From CADEDH01 sp050330635 (lineage in GTDB: Bacteria; Actinomycetota; Acidimicrobiia; Acidimicrobiales; SZUA-35), in assembly GCA_050330635.1 (NCBI GenBank), contig JBHJNQ010000022.1:8919-72918 (forward strand): a stretch of DNA of 64,000 bases, in the 5' to 3' direction. This document shows, in pieces, positions 36,132-43,928 of the stretch. Made by a program: the position numbers and the translations under genes. Position 1 is the stretch's first letter. Every line of letters starts with the position of its first letter. Under the pieces are notes generated by a model, which worked only from the letters and a program-made list of their open reading frames with translations, was not told the origin of the DNA and ran no database searches.

Positions 36132-36558
36132 TCCGCGACGTTGGCCCCTGGCGCCGGCGTCGTGACCGACTCCTCAATGGCCGGACTCAGCGCCTCCGGC
36201 CTGTTCACCCTTGGCCACGACGCCGCCCACGGGTGCGCCGCAGGGGGCGGGAGCTGGATCGCTCGACTTCCGCCGTCGGTGCGGTTATCGTCGAGAATGA
36301 AGGGGGAGCGGTGCGCCCGTGCGGCGGGTTCTTGCGTAACCGAAGAATGCGGGAACCATAAATGGGCGCTCCGCTCCAACTTCATCCGGGACAGACCCAA
36401 CCGGTGCCGGCAACTAGGGGCAGGCGCCCGGCGGAATCGACCGCGTCCCGGTCTTTCTCCGGACAGTTAAGGATGCTGCGCCCGAACTGTCCAGCACCTT
36501 GCGCCGGAACGTCACATTGCCTGGTCACACGGCCGGTCAGGGCCGATCGAGGGCAAGG
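36132..36558 (+). other. Gene-poor stretch with a possible desaturase fragment
   Basis: This 427-base interval holds no complete gene. At 36177-36254 one forward frame encodes MAGLSASGLFTLGHDAAHG, which closely matches the first histidine box of membrane fatty-acid desaturases (GHDxxHG). The frame then becomes unrelated, with no second or third histidine box. I read it tentatively as the remains of a decayed desaturase gene. The rest contains no hairpin or promoter I can support. Confidence 0.3.
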
Positions 36559-37857
36559 TCAGGCGCCCCCGTCGGCCGTGCGATCGGCGGCGCTCATGAT
36601 CGCCTGTTCGGTCAGCTCGACGGCCTCGCGGGCGACCTCGAGATTGCGGGGCGTCCAGTTCTGGTCGATCGCCTCGGCCCCGGCCCGCCGACCGATCCCA
36701 GTCGCCCAGGCCACCTCGGGCCCGACGTCGATCCGCAACGGAACCGCCGGATCGAACCAATGGAACGACAGCAGTACCTCCCCTTGCAACAGGTAGGGGC
36801 GCTGCCAGTCACCGCGGCGGAGCAGCACCGGGGTCTCATCCGTCGGGCCCCGCAGGTTGAGCCACACCGGTCCCCTCCAGAACGGCGGCAGGGTGACGGT
36901 CCCCGGCCCCCGGCCCGCCCTGAGCTCGAGGACCGCGAGTCGACCGCCGGCCCCGAGGGCGACGTCGAGCGCCACCGGCAGTTGGGGATGGTGGGGCCGT
37001 CCCACGTCGTTCTCGAACCGCCGGAGCGTGTCGCGACTCACCTCGACTCCGGTGATACGGGCGACGCGCTGGGAGAGCACGACGAGCGACATCTTGCGGG
37101 CGTCGCGGAGGCGTGCGAACCGCTCGCGTTCCACGGCGTCGATGCCCTCGGGATCGGGTGGCCACATCTTGGGTGGATCGTCGCTGTCGGTCGGTGGCCG
37201 ACGACCCGACACGAAGCTGAACACCGACCTTGGCAACTTGTCGGCCAGCGCCACCACATCGCGTGACCGTTGGTGGAGCTTGGTGGCCAGGTCGTTGCGG
37301 AACAGATCCATGAACGCGCCGTCGGCCCGGCTCGGCCGCATGAGTTTCACCGCCGGGATGATCTCCGCATCGGGGATCGACGACGGGAGCTCACCCCAAC
37401 CGAAGTCGGCCCATCCGGGAGCTCCGAGATCGACGACCACCGGCGAGTCGGGGACCGAGGCGCCGACCGTGATGAACGCCCCGTTCGGACCGAGCTCGAG
37501 CTCGGTCTCCAGCCGGGCCACCCCCCATTCGCCCTCGATGGTCAAGCGGGCACTGGGGCTGCGGATCCACATCCACACGGCGGCCGACTGCCCCGGGAAC
37601 ACCTTCGTCCACACCTTGCCCGGCTCGAGGCCTCGGGGCGTGCTGCACGCCCACATGAGCCCGCCGAGCACCCCGTCACCTTTGAGTCCCTCGTCGATTT
37701 CCTCCAGCGGGATGGATATCTCCCGCGCCCCACGCTCCCAGTTGGACAGGGAACTGGGCTTGACGTTCAGACACGCCGCCGCCTCCCCCTGGGTGAGACC
37801 CCGGATCTCGGTCCGCCACCAACGGAGGACCGCCCCGTATGAGGTCCAGGCAACCAT
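36559..37857 (-). CDS. Protein with two helix-turn-helix segments (XRE-like regulator)
   Basis: This 432-residue protein begins with a typical XRE-type helix-turn-helix (LTQGEAAACLNVKPSSLSNWERG). A second such segment lies near residue 265 (KMSLVVLSQRVARITGVEVSRDTLRRFEN). Between and after them are beta-rich regions rich in Trp and Gly with no known domain. It is probably a DNA-binding regulator that senses a ligand, but no target is evident. The ATG at 37857 is used; a TTG three codons earlier is possible. The gene runs toward the metallopeptidase gene and is flanked by noncoding DNA, so it stands alone. Confidence 0.7.
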   Translation of the reverse strand: MVAWTSYGAVLRWWRTEIRGLTQGEAAACLNVKPSSLSNWERGAREISIPLEEIDEGLKGDGVLGGLMWACSTPRGLEPGKVWTKVFPGQSAAVWMWIRSPSARLTIEGEWGVARLETELELGPNGAFITVGASVPDSPVVVDLGAPGWADFGWGELPSSIPDAEIIPAVKLMRPSRADGAFMDLFRNDLATKLHQRSRDVVALADKLPRSVFSFVSGRRPPTDSDDPPKMWPPDPEGIDAVERERFARLRDARKMSLVVLSQRVARITGVEVSRDTLRRFENDVGRPHHPQLPVALDVALGAGGRLAVLELRAGRGPGTVTLPPFWRGPVWLNLRGPTDETPVLLRRGDWQRPYLLQGEVLLSFHWFDPAVPLRIDVGPEVAWATGIGRRAGAEAIDQNWTPRNLEVAREAVELTEQAIMSAADRTADGGA

Positions 37858-38017
37858 CCCTTCCAAACCTAGTGGCCGGGGTCGCCGCCGGCGAGGGGGT
37901 CCTGTAAGGAGATGTGCGTCGAGAGGATCGACGTCGCAGTCCGGCCGCCCATCGGCTTCGACCGGATCACGCTGTCAACGACCTGCGAGATCTCCGGCGC
38001 CGACCGGGACTCCGCGG

Positions 38018-38215
38018 TCAGAGCCCTGCTGGGTCGTTGGGGATCAGCGGCTCGGACGGATCATCCGGCGCCAGAGGCTCCGGCGGATCATCGGGCACCA
38101 GAGGCTCCGGGGGATCGTCGGGCACTGGTCGCGGTGGCGGATCTCCCGGGTAGGGCTCTGACGGGTGCGTGGGGTCGGGCATGGGATCGGGGACGAGGGG
38201 TTCTGGGGTTGACAC
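38018..38215 (-). CDS. Small proline/aspartate-repeat protein
   Basis: This 65-residue frame starts at a GTG at 38215 preceded by AGAGGAGG at an ideal distance. It encodes a repetitive Pro/Asp/Glu sequence in which units such as PDDPPEPL(V/A)P recur three to four times. There is no hydrophobic or catalytic segment. It lies 77 bases downstream of the universal stress protein gene on the same strand. The good ribosome-binding site is the main support; a spurious low-complexity frame in GC-rich DNA cannot be excluded. Confidence 0.45.
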   Translation of the reverse strand: MSTPEPLVPDPMPDPTHPSEPYPGDPPPRPVPDDPPEPLVPDDPPEPLAPDDPSEPLIPNDPAGL

Positions 38216-38292
38216 GTCGGGTGGCCTCCTCTGGTCGTAGCGGCCGCGTCGCTGACGTCTGGGTGGATTGGGCTTGTAGGACGGGGATGGGA

Positions 38293-38718
38293 TCAGCGGA
38301 CGACCAGGACCGAGCACGGGGCCTTGTCGACGACGTGACGACCGACCGATGGGTGAAAGAGTCGGTCCCATATGCCACGGTCGTGCGATCCGATGACGAT
38401 GACGTCGACCTGTCGATCCTCGGCCAGCTGGCAGATGGTCGAGCCGGGCGAGCCGATGGCGGCCACGGTCTCGGCCTCCACACCGAGCTCGGCCTTGGCC
38501 GCCGCCACCGCAGCTCGGGCTGCGTCACGGACCTCGTCTGCCAGTTCGGAGATCATCACGTAGGACGGGGCCATACCGGCGGGGGCCGGGGGGATGATCG
38601 GCGTGACCGAGCCGATGCTCACGACCATGTAGTCGGCGTCGGCGCCGAACGTGCGATAGGCGAGATGCACCGCATCGATCGACTCCTCGGTGTCATCGAC
38701 GGCGATCAAGACCTTCAT
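38293..38718 (-). CDS. Universal stress protein (UspA family)
   Basis: This 141-residue protein begins MKVLIAVDDTEESIDAV and ends with the family's ATP-binding signature, VIVIGSHDRGIWDRLFHPSVGRHVV followed by PCSVLVV. The ATG at 38718 is preceded by GAGGAGGA. USP proteins bind ATP and modulate survival under stress. A longer upstream frame is not conserved. A strong 15-base hairpin lies about 240 bases upstream of this gene. Confidence 0.92.
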   Translation of the reverse strand: MKVLIAVDDTEESIDAVHLAYRTFGADADYMVVSIGSVTPIIPPAPAGMAPSYVMISELADEVRDAARAAVAAAKAELGVEAETVAAIGSPGSTICQLAEDRQVDVIVIGSHDRGIWDRLFHPSVGRHVVDKAPCSVLVVR

Positions 38719-38957
38719 GCTGTCCTCCTCGGCAGGTGGGCCGGTCGTACCCCTCGGGCGGCCGGACCAAACGGTTGCCCGCCAGCCGAAACCTAGTGCA
38801 CGAAGCCGAACGGGGCCGCCGAAAGCGGGGCCCCGGGACGGTTGCCGGCCGGGACCGTTGGCCGGGTGTTTCAGTCGAGCATCCCTCGGGTGGGGCAAGC
38901 CGATCTCAATGGTTCACTACTCGATAGTTTCCAACCACGAGCGGACGCCGCAGCGCA

Positions 38958-38992
38958 AGCGGATGGGATGTCGGGCTGACATCCCATCCGCT
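38958..38992. repeat. Perfect 15-base inverted repeat with 5-base loop
   Basis: The arm AGCGGATGGGATGTC pairs without mismatch with its complement after the loop GGGCT. It sits in the 459-base stretch between the universal stress protein start (38718) and the DUF6131 gene. There is no run of T on either side, and no gene ends nearby, so it is either a structured element or a protein-binding palindrome rather than an ordinary terminator. The rest of this interval shows only the tandem repeat listed next. Confidence 0.75.
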
Positions 38993-39032
38993 CATCAACT
39001 CCGCTTCGAGGCTCGTCTGGGCAACCGTCTGC

Positions 39033-39102
39033 CCGTGACTCAGTGACCGTGACTCAGTGACCGTGACTCAGTGGCCGTGACTCAGTGGCCGTGACTCAGT
39101 GT
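39033..39102 (+). repeat. Five tandem copies of a 14-base unit
   Basis: The unit CCGTGACTCAGTGA (fourth and related copies have GG in place of GA) occurs five times head to tail, with only the final base varying until the array ends. Each unit contains the near-palindrome TGACTCA. The array lies about 75 bases downstream of the DUF6131 stop and has no coding potential. Confidence 0.9.
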
Positions 39103-39177
39103 GGGCCGCTCGATGGCGAGCCCCTCGATGGAACGACCTGTCGATGGCCGGGGTGGCGGCTCACCGACTTGACCCAC

Positions 39178-39330
39178 TCACCAGTAGTGGGCCCGGCCGA
39201 CAGGGCGACCCATGCCGCCGAGCAGTGCCAGGACCACACCGATGACGGCCAGGATGGCCCCCAGCGTGGTCAGGATGGGTATACCGGCCAGGAGGCCGAT
39301 GACCAGGAGTATGACGCCAAGTGTAATCAT
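39178..39330 (-). CDS. DUF6131-type small membrane protein
   Basis: The 50-residue product starts MITLGVILLVIGLLAGIPIL, has two hydrophobic segments separated by a short turn (LTTLGAILAVIGVVLALLGG), and ends GRPVGRAHYW, the usual family ending with aromatic residues. It is an integral membrane protein of unknown function. The ATG at 39330 begins at the conserved domain; a longer frame upstream is not conserved. Confidence 0.75.
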   Translation of the reverse strand: MITLGVILLVIGLLAGIPILTTLGAILAVIGVVLALLGGMGRPVGRAHYW

Positions 39331-39648
39331 GTTGTGTGGTGTACCCCCGTGCCGCTGACCCAAACAGCTGACCCAAACAACGGCGGACGGCGCGCCGGCC
39401 CGACCCGCCGTGATCAACGCCGTCAGCGGTCGGGCCCCGATCCCGCCACGTGGAACCGGACGTCGCCTGACCCGGTCACGTCACATGACGCGGTGGTAGA
39501 GGCTCGCCCCGACGGCGCAGAGTGTGTGGACGAAGCGGGCGATGGATCGACCGGAGGCGAACCCAAGGGCCCGCCCGTGGCCTGACGGCCGTCCGTTCCC
39601 GCACGGCGGGGCCCAGGATCGACAGCGGTGTGGCCCCCTCCTCGTTGC
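39331..39648. other. Interval between the DUF6131 and ApbE genes without a clear gene
   Basis: About 318 bases separate the two genes. All open frames here are either out-of-frame readings near the apbE 3' end or low-complexity sequences. No family resemblance, hairpin or promoter stood out. Confidence 0.4.
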
Positions 39649-40551
39649 TCAGTCGTCGGGATGCATCGACCCATCGGTGCGAACGACACGCCGATCCGAG
39701 GTGACCCCCACACCAGGAGTGCGGAGCTCTCCGAGGACCTGCGAGAAGGCGGCCGACCCGGCCATCAGGGCGACCTTGGCCGTCACCTGGGCCCACCACG
39801 CCCGGGAGGAGCAGGTGGTGACGGCGATCAGGTCGGTCCGGGCCGACCGGCCGGTGCGGGGATCGAGCACGTGGTGGTGGACGACGTCGCCCACCACCCA
39901 TCGACGCCTCTCGGTCGTGCTGGTGGTCACCGCTCCTTCGGCCGGGGTGAAGGTGGCGATGACGGCGTCGAGGTCGGGATCGGTGACGGTGATCTGCCAC
40001 GTCTCCCCGTTCCACGGAACACCGGCCGCTCGGATGTCTCCCCCCAGCTCGACCGACACGGTCGTCGCTCCGTGGTGGAGGCACAGCTCGACGGCGAGGT
40101 CGGCCGCCAGTCCCTTGCCGATACCGCCCGGATCGAAGCGGCATCCGCTCGGCAGGCGGACCGCCGATGCCACCGGGTGCAGCGCGATCGGCTCCTCCAC
40201 CGCGGCCAGAGTCGGGCCCCGCGGCTCACGCCGGGCGTCGGGCCACGAGCGGTCGTAGCCGAGCCGCTCGAGCTGGTCGAGCATCAGCGGATTGAAGCGT
40301 CCGCCGGTCGCCCGCCGCGCCGCCTCGGCCCGCTCGACCAGCAGATAGGTCTCGTCGGAGACGATGGCGACACCGCCTGGCATGCGGTTGAGGGCCGAGA
40401 TCTCGCTGTCGTCCCGGAACCGGCTCCAACGCCGCTCGAGCGCCGCCACCAGCCGCTGCGCCCGCTCGCTCAGATCGGGCGGGCCGCCGGCTACGACGAC
40501 TCGGCAGGGCCCGCCCATGGCGCGGAACTCGACGGTGTTGAGCTCAGCCAT
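39649..40551 (-). CDS. apbE: FAD:protein FMN transferase (ApbE)
   Basis: This 300-residue protein has the ApbE layout: RWSRFRDDSEISALN near residue 45, a GGRFNPLML segment, the FAD-binding region CRFDPGGIGKGLAADLAV, SVELGGDIRAAG, and the metal-site segment HHHVLDPRTGRSA. ApbE uses FAD to attach FMN covalently to a threonine of target flavoproteins, such as those of Nqr/Rnf or urocanate-reductase type. No target gene is visible here. It lacks an obvious lipoprotein signal peptide in the form read from the ATG at 40551. It ends facing the DUF6131 gene and follows the OmpA-type gene by 47 bases. Confidence 0.9.
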   Translation of the reverse strand: MAELNTVEFRAMGGPCRVVVAGGPPDLSERAQRLVAALERRWSRFRDDSEISALNRMPGGVAIVSDETYLLVERAEAARRATGGRFNPLMLDQLERLGYDRSWPDARREPRGPTLAAVEEPIALHPVASAVRLPSGCRFDPGGIGKGLAADLAVELCLHHGATTVSVELGGDIRAAGVPWNGETWQITVTDPDLDAVIATFTPAEGAVTTSTTERRRWVVGDVVHHHVLDPRTGRSARTDLIAVTTCSSRAWWAQVTAKVALMAGSAAFSQVLGELRTPGVGVTSDRRVVRTDGSMHPDD

Positions 40552-40598
40552 GTCGGCGCCCACCGGACCGGGTGGCCCCGCGGTTCGGGCCGGGATGC

Positions 40599-42479
40599 TC
40601 AACGGGCCACGATCTCGAACTCGATCCGTCGGTTGCGGGCTCGCCCCTCGCTGGAGCCGTTGTCGGCCACGGGGTCGGTGGAACCGGCGCCCTGCACCGC
40701 GAGGACGTCCGGATCGATACCCCGTTCCACCAGCGCATCGCGCACCGCCTCGGCCCTTCGCAGCGACAGCTCCAGGTTGTAGACCTCCGTCCCGCTGCCG
40801 TCGGTATGGCCCACCACCGTCATCGTCCACGCCGGCCGCGCACGGAACACGGTGGCCAGCACCTCGAACACGGCGGCCCCGGGATCGGTGAGCTCGGCGG
40901 AGTCGAAATCGAACTCGATGGCGTCCCCGACGACGATGCGACCCGACGGGCGGGGCGCCCCCTCGACCACGACGAGCTCATCGACGAGCCGTGTGGCACC
41001 GAGATCGAGATCGGCGAACGACTCGGCGAACTTGTCCGCCGTTTCCTGGTCGGGAACCTCGCCCTCCATGACGATGACGCCGGTCTCCACCACCAGCCTG
41101 GCCCCCTCCTCGCCACTCGGTCGATCGTCACCGCCCGGCTCGGACGCCGCCAGCTGCTGCCTGATCGTCACCGTGCCGCCGGCGTCGTGGAGCTCGACAT
41201 AGTGACCGGCCCGATCGGCCAGGATGGCTGCGGTGTCGACCGCCCGGCTGTCGATGCAACCGACGGGAGATCCGTCGAGAGGACCCAGGTCGACAACGAT
41301 GCCTCCCTTCACCCCACCCGGCCCCACGTGGACGTGCCCGTCGTAGGGGCCGGTCAAGCCGTCGACGGTCAGGTCGTAGCAGATCTTGCCGGTTGCGAGG
41401 TAGAAGGTGAACACCCCTTCGGCGGTCGCAGTCGTCCGCCCCAGCGGATCGGTGAGGGCCACGGGGATCTCGATCAGCTCAGGCCCCGGGGCCTCCGGCA
41501 CCGACCGCGGGCCGCCGTCGCCCCCTCCGGCGGTCGCAGCGCCGACGTCGGGGGCGGCGTCGCTGGCGACGTCGTCGATCGGCCCGACCCGGCCGGCATC
41601 GACGTCGTCGCCGGACGCGCCGTTTCCGGCGGCATCCGATCCGAGGGTGACGAGGAGGGCGGCGGCCCCGATGCCAACGACCAGCGCCGTAGTCAACAGC
41701 AGCCCGAGTCGACGTCGAGAGTGGACCGGGCGGCGGGTGCTCGCCGGCTCGGGGCCTGACCCCGACCGGGCCCCTCTCCCCCTCCCCGGCTCGCCATCCA
41801 GCGCCTCCGACTCCAGGATGCTGGCCGATCGGCGACCGGAAGGCGGCTCGGCGGCCGAGGGCTCCCCCCGGTCGCTGCGCCGCGGCGGTGGGTAGGCAGA
41901 GCGGTCGGTGACCGGCCGCCGGCCGCTGACCGGCAGCGAGCTGGGGGCGCTGGCCTGCGCCGCTCGCTCATCATCGACCACCGCTCCCAGCCAGGGGCCC
42001 CACCCGACGGTGGCCAGCTCCTCACGCTCGGTTCTCAGCAGAACGGCCATGGCCGGCTCGTCGAGGCCCGCCCGGTGCATCCGCCCGAGCTCGGCCAGCA
42101 CCACCCAGGTGGTGGCGTCGAGCACCCCGTCGACCGCCTCGTCGGTCATCCTCGACCGCTCCGCGATCATGCCCACCACCCGCCTCCGGCGGGGGCCGAG
42201 CAACGCATCGGCCACCGCTCCGGCCCGCCATCGACCCGGAGCGGTGGCCAGCGAGGCGAGCCCGGCGTCGTCCGCCGGTTCGATGGTCGCCAGGTCCGCC
42301 GTCAATCGAGTGGCATCGACGTCGGCCATCCGCGCCAGGTTGGCGATGACGACGGGGACGGCCAGCGTCGCCGCCACCCCGACCTCATCCGTCGCCGCCG
42401 CTCCCGAACCGGTCGCCAGCGCCTGCAGGGACGCGCCGGCACCTAGAAAACCCACCGCTTTGTCGAACAGTTCCGCCAT
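40599..42479 (-). CDS. DUF937-CHRD-OmpA multidomain envelope protein
   Basis: This 626-residue protein joins an N-terminal helical DUF937 (YidB-like) domain (about residues 1-165), a disordered Arg/Pro/Ser linker, one transmembrane segment at about 257-277 (LGLLLTTALVVGIGAAALLV), a CHRD domain at about 337-445 with GHVHVGPGGVKGGIVVDL, a short BON-like stretch (ARLVVETGVIVMEGEVPDQE), and an OmpA peptidoglycan-binding domain at about 515-626 with TVVGHTDGSGTEVYN. The DUF937 part would be cytoplasmic and the CHRD and OmpA parts external, anchoring the protein to the cell wall. It shares the strand of apbE and starts 194 bases upstream of the divergent HD gene. Confidence 0.82.
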   Translation of the reverse strand: MAELFDKAVGFLGAGASLQALATGSGAAATDEVGVAATLAVPVVIANLARMADVDATRLTADLATIEPADDAGLASLATAPGRWRAGAVADALLGPRRRRVVGMIAERSRMTDEAVDGVLDATTWVVLAELGRMHRAGLDEPAMAVLLRTEREELATVGWGPWLGAVVDDERAAQASAPSSLPVSGRRPVTDRSAYPPPRRSDRGEPSAAEPPSGRRSASILESEALDGEPGRGRGARSGSGPEPASTRRPVHSRRRLGLLLTTALVVGIGAAALLVTLGSDAAGNGASGDDVDAGRVGPIDDVASDAAPDVGAATAGGGDGGPRSVPEAPGPELIEIPVALTDPLGRTTATAEGVFTFYLATGKICYDLTVDGLTGPYDGHVHVGPGGVKGGIVVDLGPLDGSPVGCIDSRAVDTAAILADRAGHYVELHDAGGTVTIRQQLAASEPGGDDRPSGEEGARLVVETGVIVMEGEVPDQETADKFAESFADLDLGATRLVDELVVVEGAPRPSGRIVVGDAIEFDFDSAELTDPGAAVFEVLATVFRARPAWTMTVVGHTDGSGTEVYNLELSLRRAEAVRDALVERGIDPDVLAVQGAGSTDPVADNGSSEGRARNRRIEFEIVAR

Positions 42480-42673
42480 GTTGCCCGTTTTTCGTTTCGC
42501 CCGTGTCGCCTGGGATGACCGCCGTCACCCTGCGAGACCGGTCCCCTACCGTAGCACCAGGAGCCGGTCCGGGACCCCGGCCACCGATCGCGACTGACGA
42601 GACCCGATCGTTTCGACGGAGCTGGTGCCGCAAGCATGTCGATGCAGAAGCTAGCGTTGACTGCTTGATCGAG

Positions 42674-43219
42674 ATGGCTTCGACGCTGAACCTGGCGCGT
42701 GAGCTACTAGCCGACGAGCTACCCCGCCGGTGGATGCACGTCCAGGGGGTGGCCCACCAGGCCACCAGGTTCCATGGAGTCGTTCCCCACGATCGCCTCG
42801 AGCTGCTCATCGCATCGGCCTACGTCCACGACATCGGCTACGCCGCTCCGATCCGCCAGACGGGCTTCCACCCCCTCGACGGCGCCCGCCACCTCCGCCG
42901 TTGCGGCTTCGACGAGGCGCTGGTGTGTCTGGTGGCCAATCACACCTGTGCCTCCATCGAAGCCGAGCTCCGCCATCTCCGGCCGACCCTCGAGCAGGAG
43001 TTCCCGCTCGACCCCACGCTCCCCCACGATGAGCTGACATTCTGCGATCTCACCACCGGACCGGCCGGCGAGACCGTCTCGGTCGACGACCGCCTGGCCG
43101 ACATCCGCCGCCGCTACGGACCGGACGATATCGTCAGCCGATTTATCGACCGGGCCGAGGCCCAGCTCCGGGCGGCCGTCGGTCGAGCCGAGCTCACCCT
43201 CCACGGCACCCACGTCTGA
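42674..43219 (+). CDS. HD-domain phosphohydrolase-like protein
   Basis: This 181-residue protein has an HD-type metal site: H-x-Q-x-V-A-H-Q in the first helix, YVHDIGY for the HD pair, and NHTC as a further ligand. It resembles the HDIG-like hydrolases that act on nucleotides or phosphoesters. The ATG at 42674 is used because it starts the conserved helix; a longer upstream frame would add 57 unrelated residues. It is divergent from the OmpA-type gene and ends just before a strong hairpin. Confidence 0.8.
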   Translation: MASTLNLARELLADELPRRWMHVQGVAHQATRFHGVVPHDRLELLIASAYVHDIGYAAPIRQTGFHPLDGARHLRRCGFDEALVCLVANHTCASIEAELRHLRPTLEQEFPLDPTLPHDELTFCDLTTGPAGETVSVDDRLADIRRRYGPDDIVSRFIDRAEAQLRAAVGRAELTLHGTHV

Positions 43220-43240
43220 CGGCCCCGGGGACGTCCCGGG

Positions 43241-43274
43241 ACCGGGTGGGACGTCCCGAGACGTCCCACCCGGT
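43241..43274 (+). terminator. Perfect 15-base stem-loop after the HD gene
   Basis: ACCGGGTGGGACGTC pairs completely with its complement across a 4-base loop (CCGA), starting 22 bases after the HD gene stop. It is very stable and fits an intrinsic terminator, although there is no U-run beyond it. Confidence 0.6.
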
Positions 43275-43617
43275 GGTTGTGCCGTCCTTCCTCTCGAACG
43301 ATGGTGGGAGTGACAACAACGTTGTCGTCGACTGGCCGGTGCGGGCCACACGCGTGTTGGCGCGGCGGTGCAACACGCGTAGGTCACGGGGTGGGGTCTC
43401 CGAGCGTCTGGGCCCGGAGGTCCCGTCTCGTGGCCGCTCTCCGCCCGGTCCGCAGTTCCCCTCGGGGACCGGCCAGTCGACGCTGGCGGCATCTGGGGGC
43501 CGCCGGAGGCCGAGCCTGCCCTCCCGGTCGATGAGCGAGCTGACCCACGGCCCCGGCCCCCCGTCGGGCCCAGGTCACGAAGACGTTCCCTCATCGCTCG
43601 AGCGGCGACCGAATCCT
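43275..43617. other. Interval without a recognisable gene
   Basis: About 340 bases between the HD gene terminator and the inverted repeat at 43618 have no coherent gene in any frame. The only notable feature is that base composition falls slightly just before the repeat. No promoter is claimed. Confidence 0.4.
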
Positions 43618-43646
43618 ACTTTCAGTGGTCAGCCACTACTGAAAGT
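43618..43646. repeat. Inverted repeat with nested inner palindrome
   Basis: ACTTTCAGT at 43618-43626 is matched by its complement ACTGAAAGT at 43638-43646. A nested pair AGTGG/CCACT at 43624-43628 and 43633-43637 gives an alternative hairpin. The element is AT-richer than its surroundings and lies directly before a decayed gene. It may be an operator or a mobile-element end. Confidence 0.7.
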
Positions 43647-43669
43647 GAGTACACCGTGCGGCGGATCGT

Positions 43670-43928
43670 CTTCACGACGGGGCGCTGTCCGACGCCCAGT
43701 TCGTCGACGCCGTGTACCTCAACCTCCTCAACCTCCTCGGCCGACCGGCCGACGGTGGCGGTCGCGTCGCAGCTCGCCGACTACGCCCTCTCACTCGGCG
43801 TGGTCGAGGGGGTCATGCTCGATGGCGGCGGCTCGACCCAGATCTGCACTCCGGTCGCCTCGCTCTCCCGGCACCGTGCCGTACCGACCTTCGCCGTCAT
43901 CGATGCCCGCTTCCGGTGGAGAGGCTGA
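43670..43928 (+). pseudogene. Remnant of a DUF4214/phosphodiester-glycosidase gene
   Basis: A forward frame at 43670-43760 encodes DAQFVDAVYLNLLNLLGRPAD, strongly like the DUF4214 repeat (FV-x-x-L/V-Y-x-N-x-L-x-R-x-P-D). A different frame from about 43750 to 43928 encodes LADYALSLGVVEGVMLDGGGST, matching the core of phosphodiester glycosidase (NAGPA) domains, and ends at a stop at 43926. The shift between frames shows a broken gene. Its 3' end overlaps the end of the penicillin-binding protein gene in convergent orientation. No intact upstream part remains. Confidence 0.5.

Noticed and set aside
39033..39102. CRISPR array
   Set aside because: The units are directly tandem with no spacers, are only 14 bases long, and no cas gene is near.
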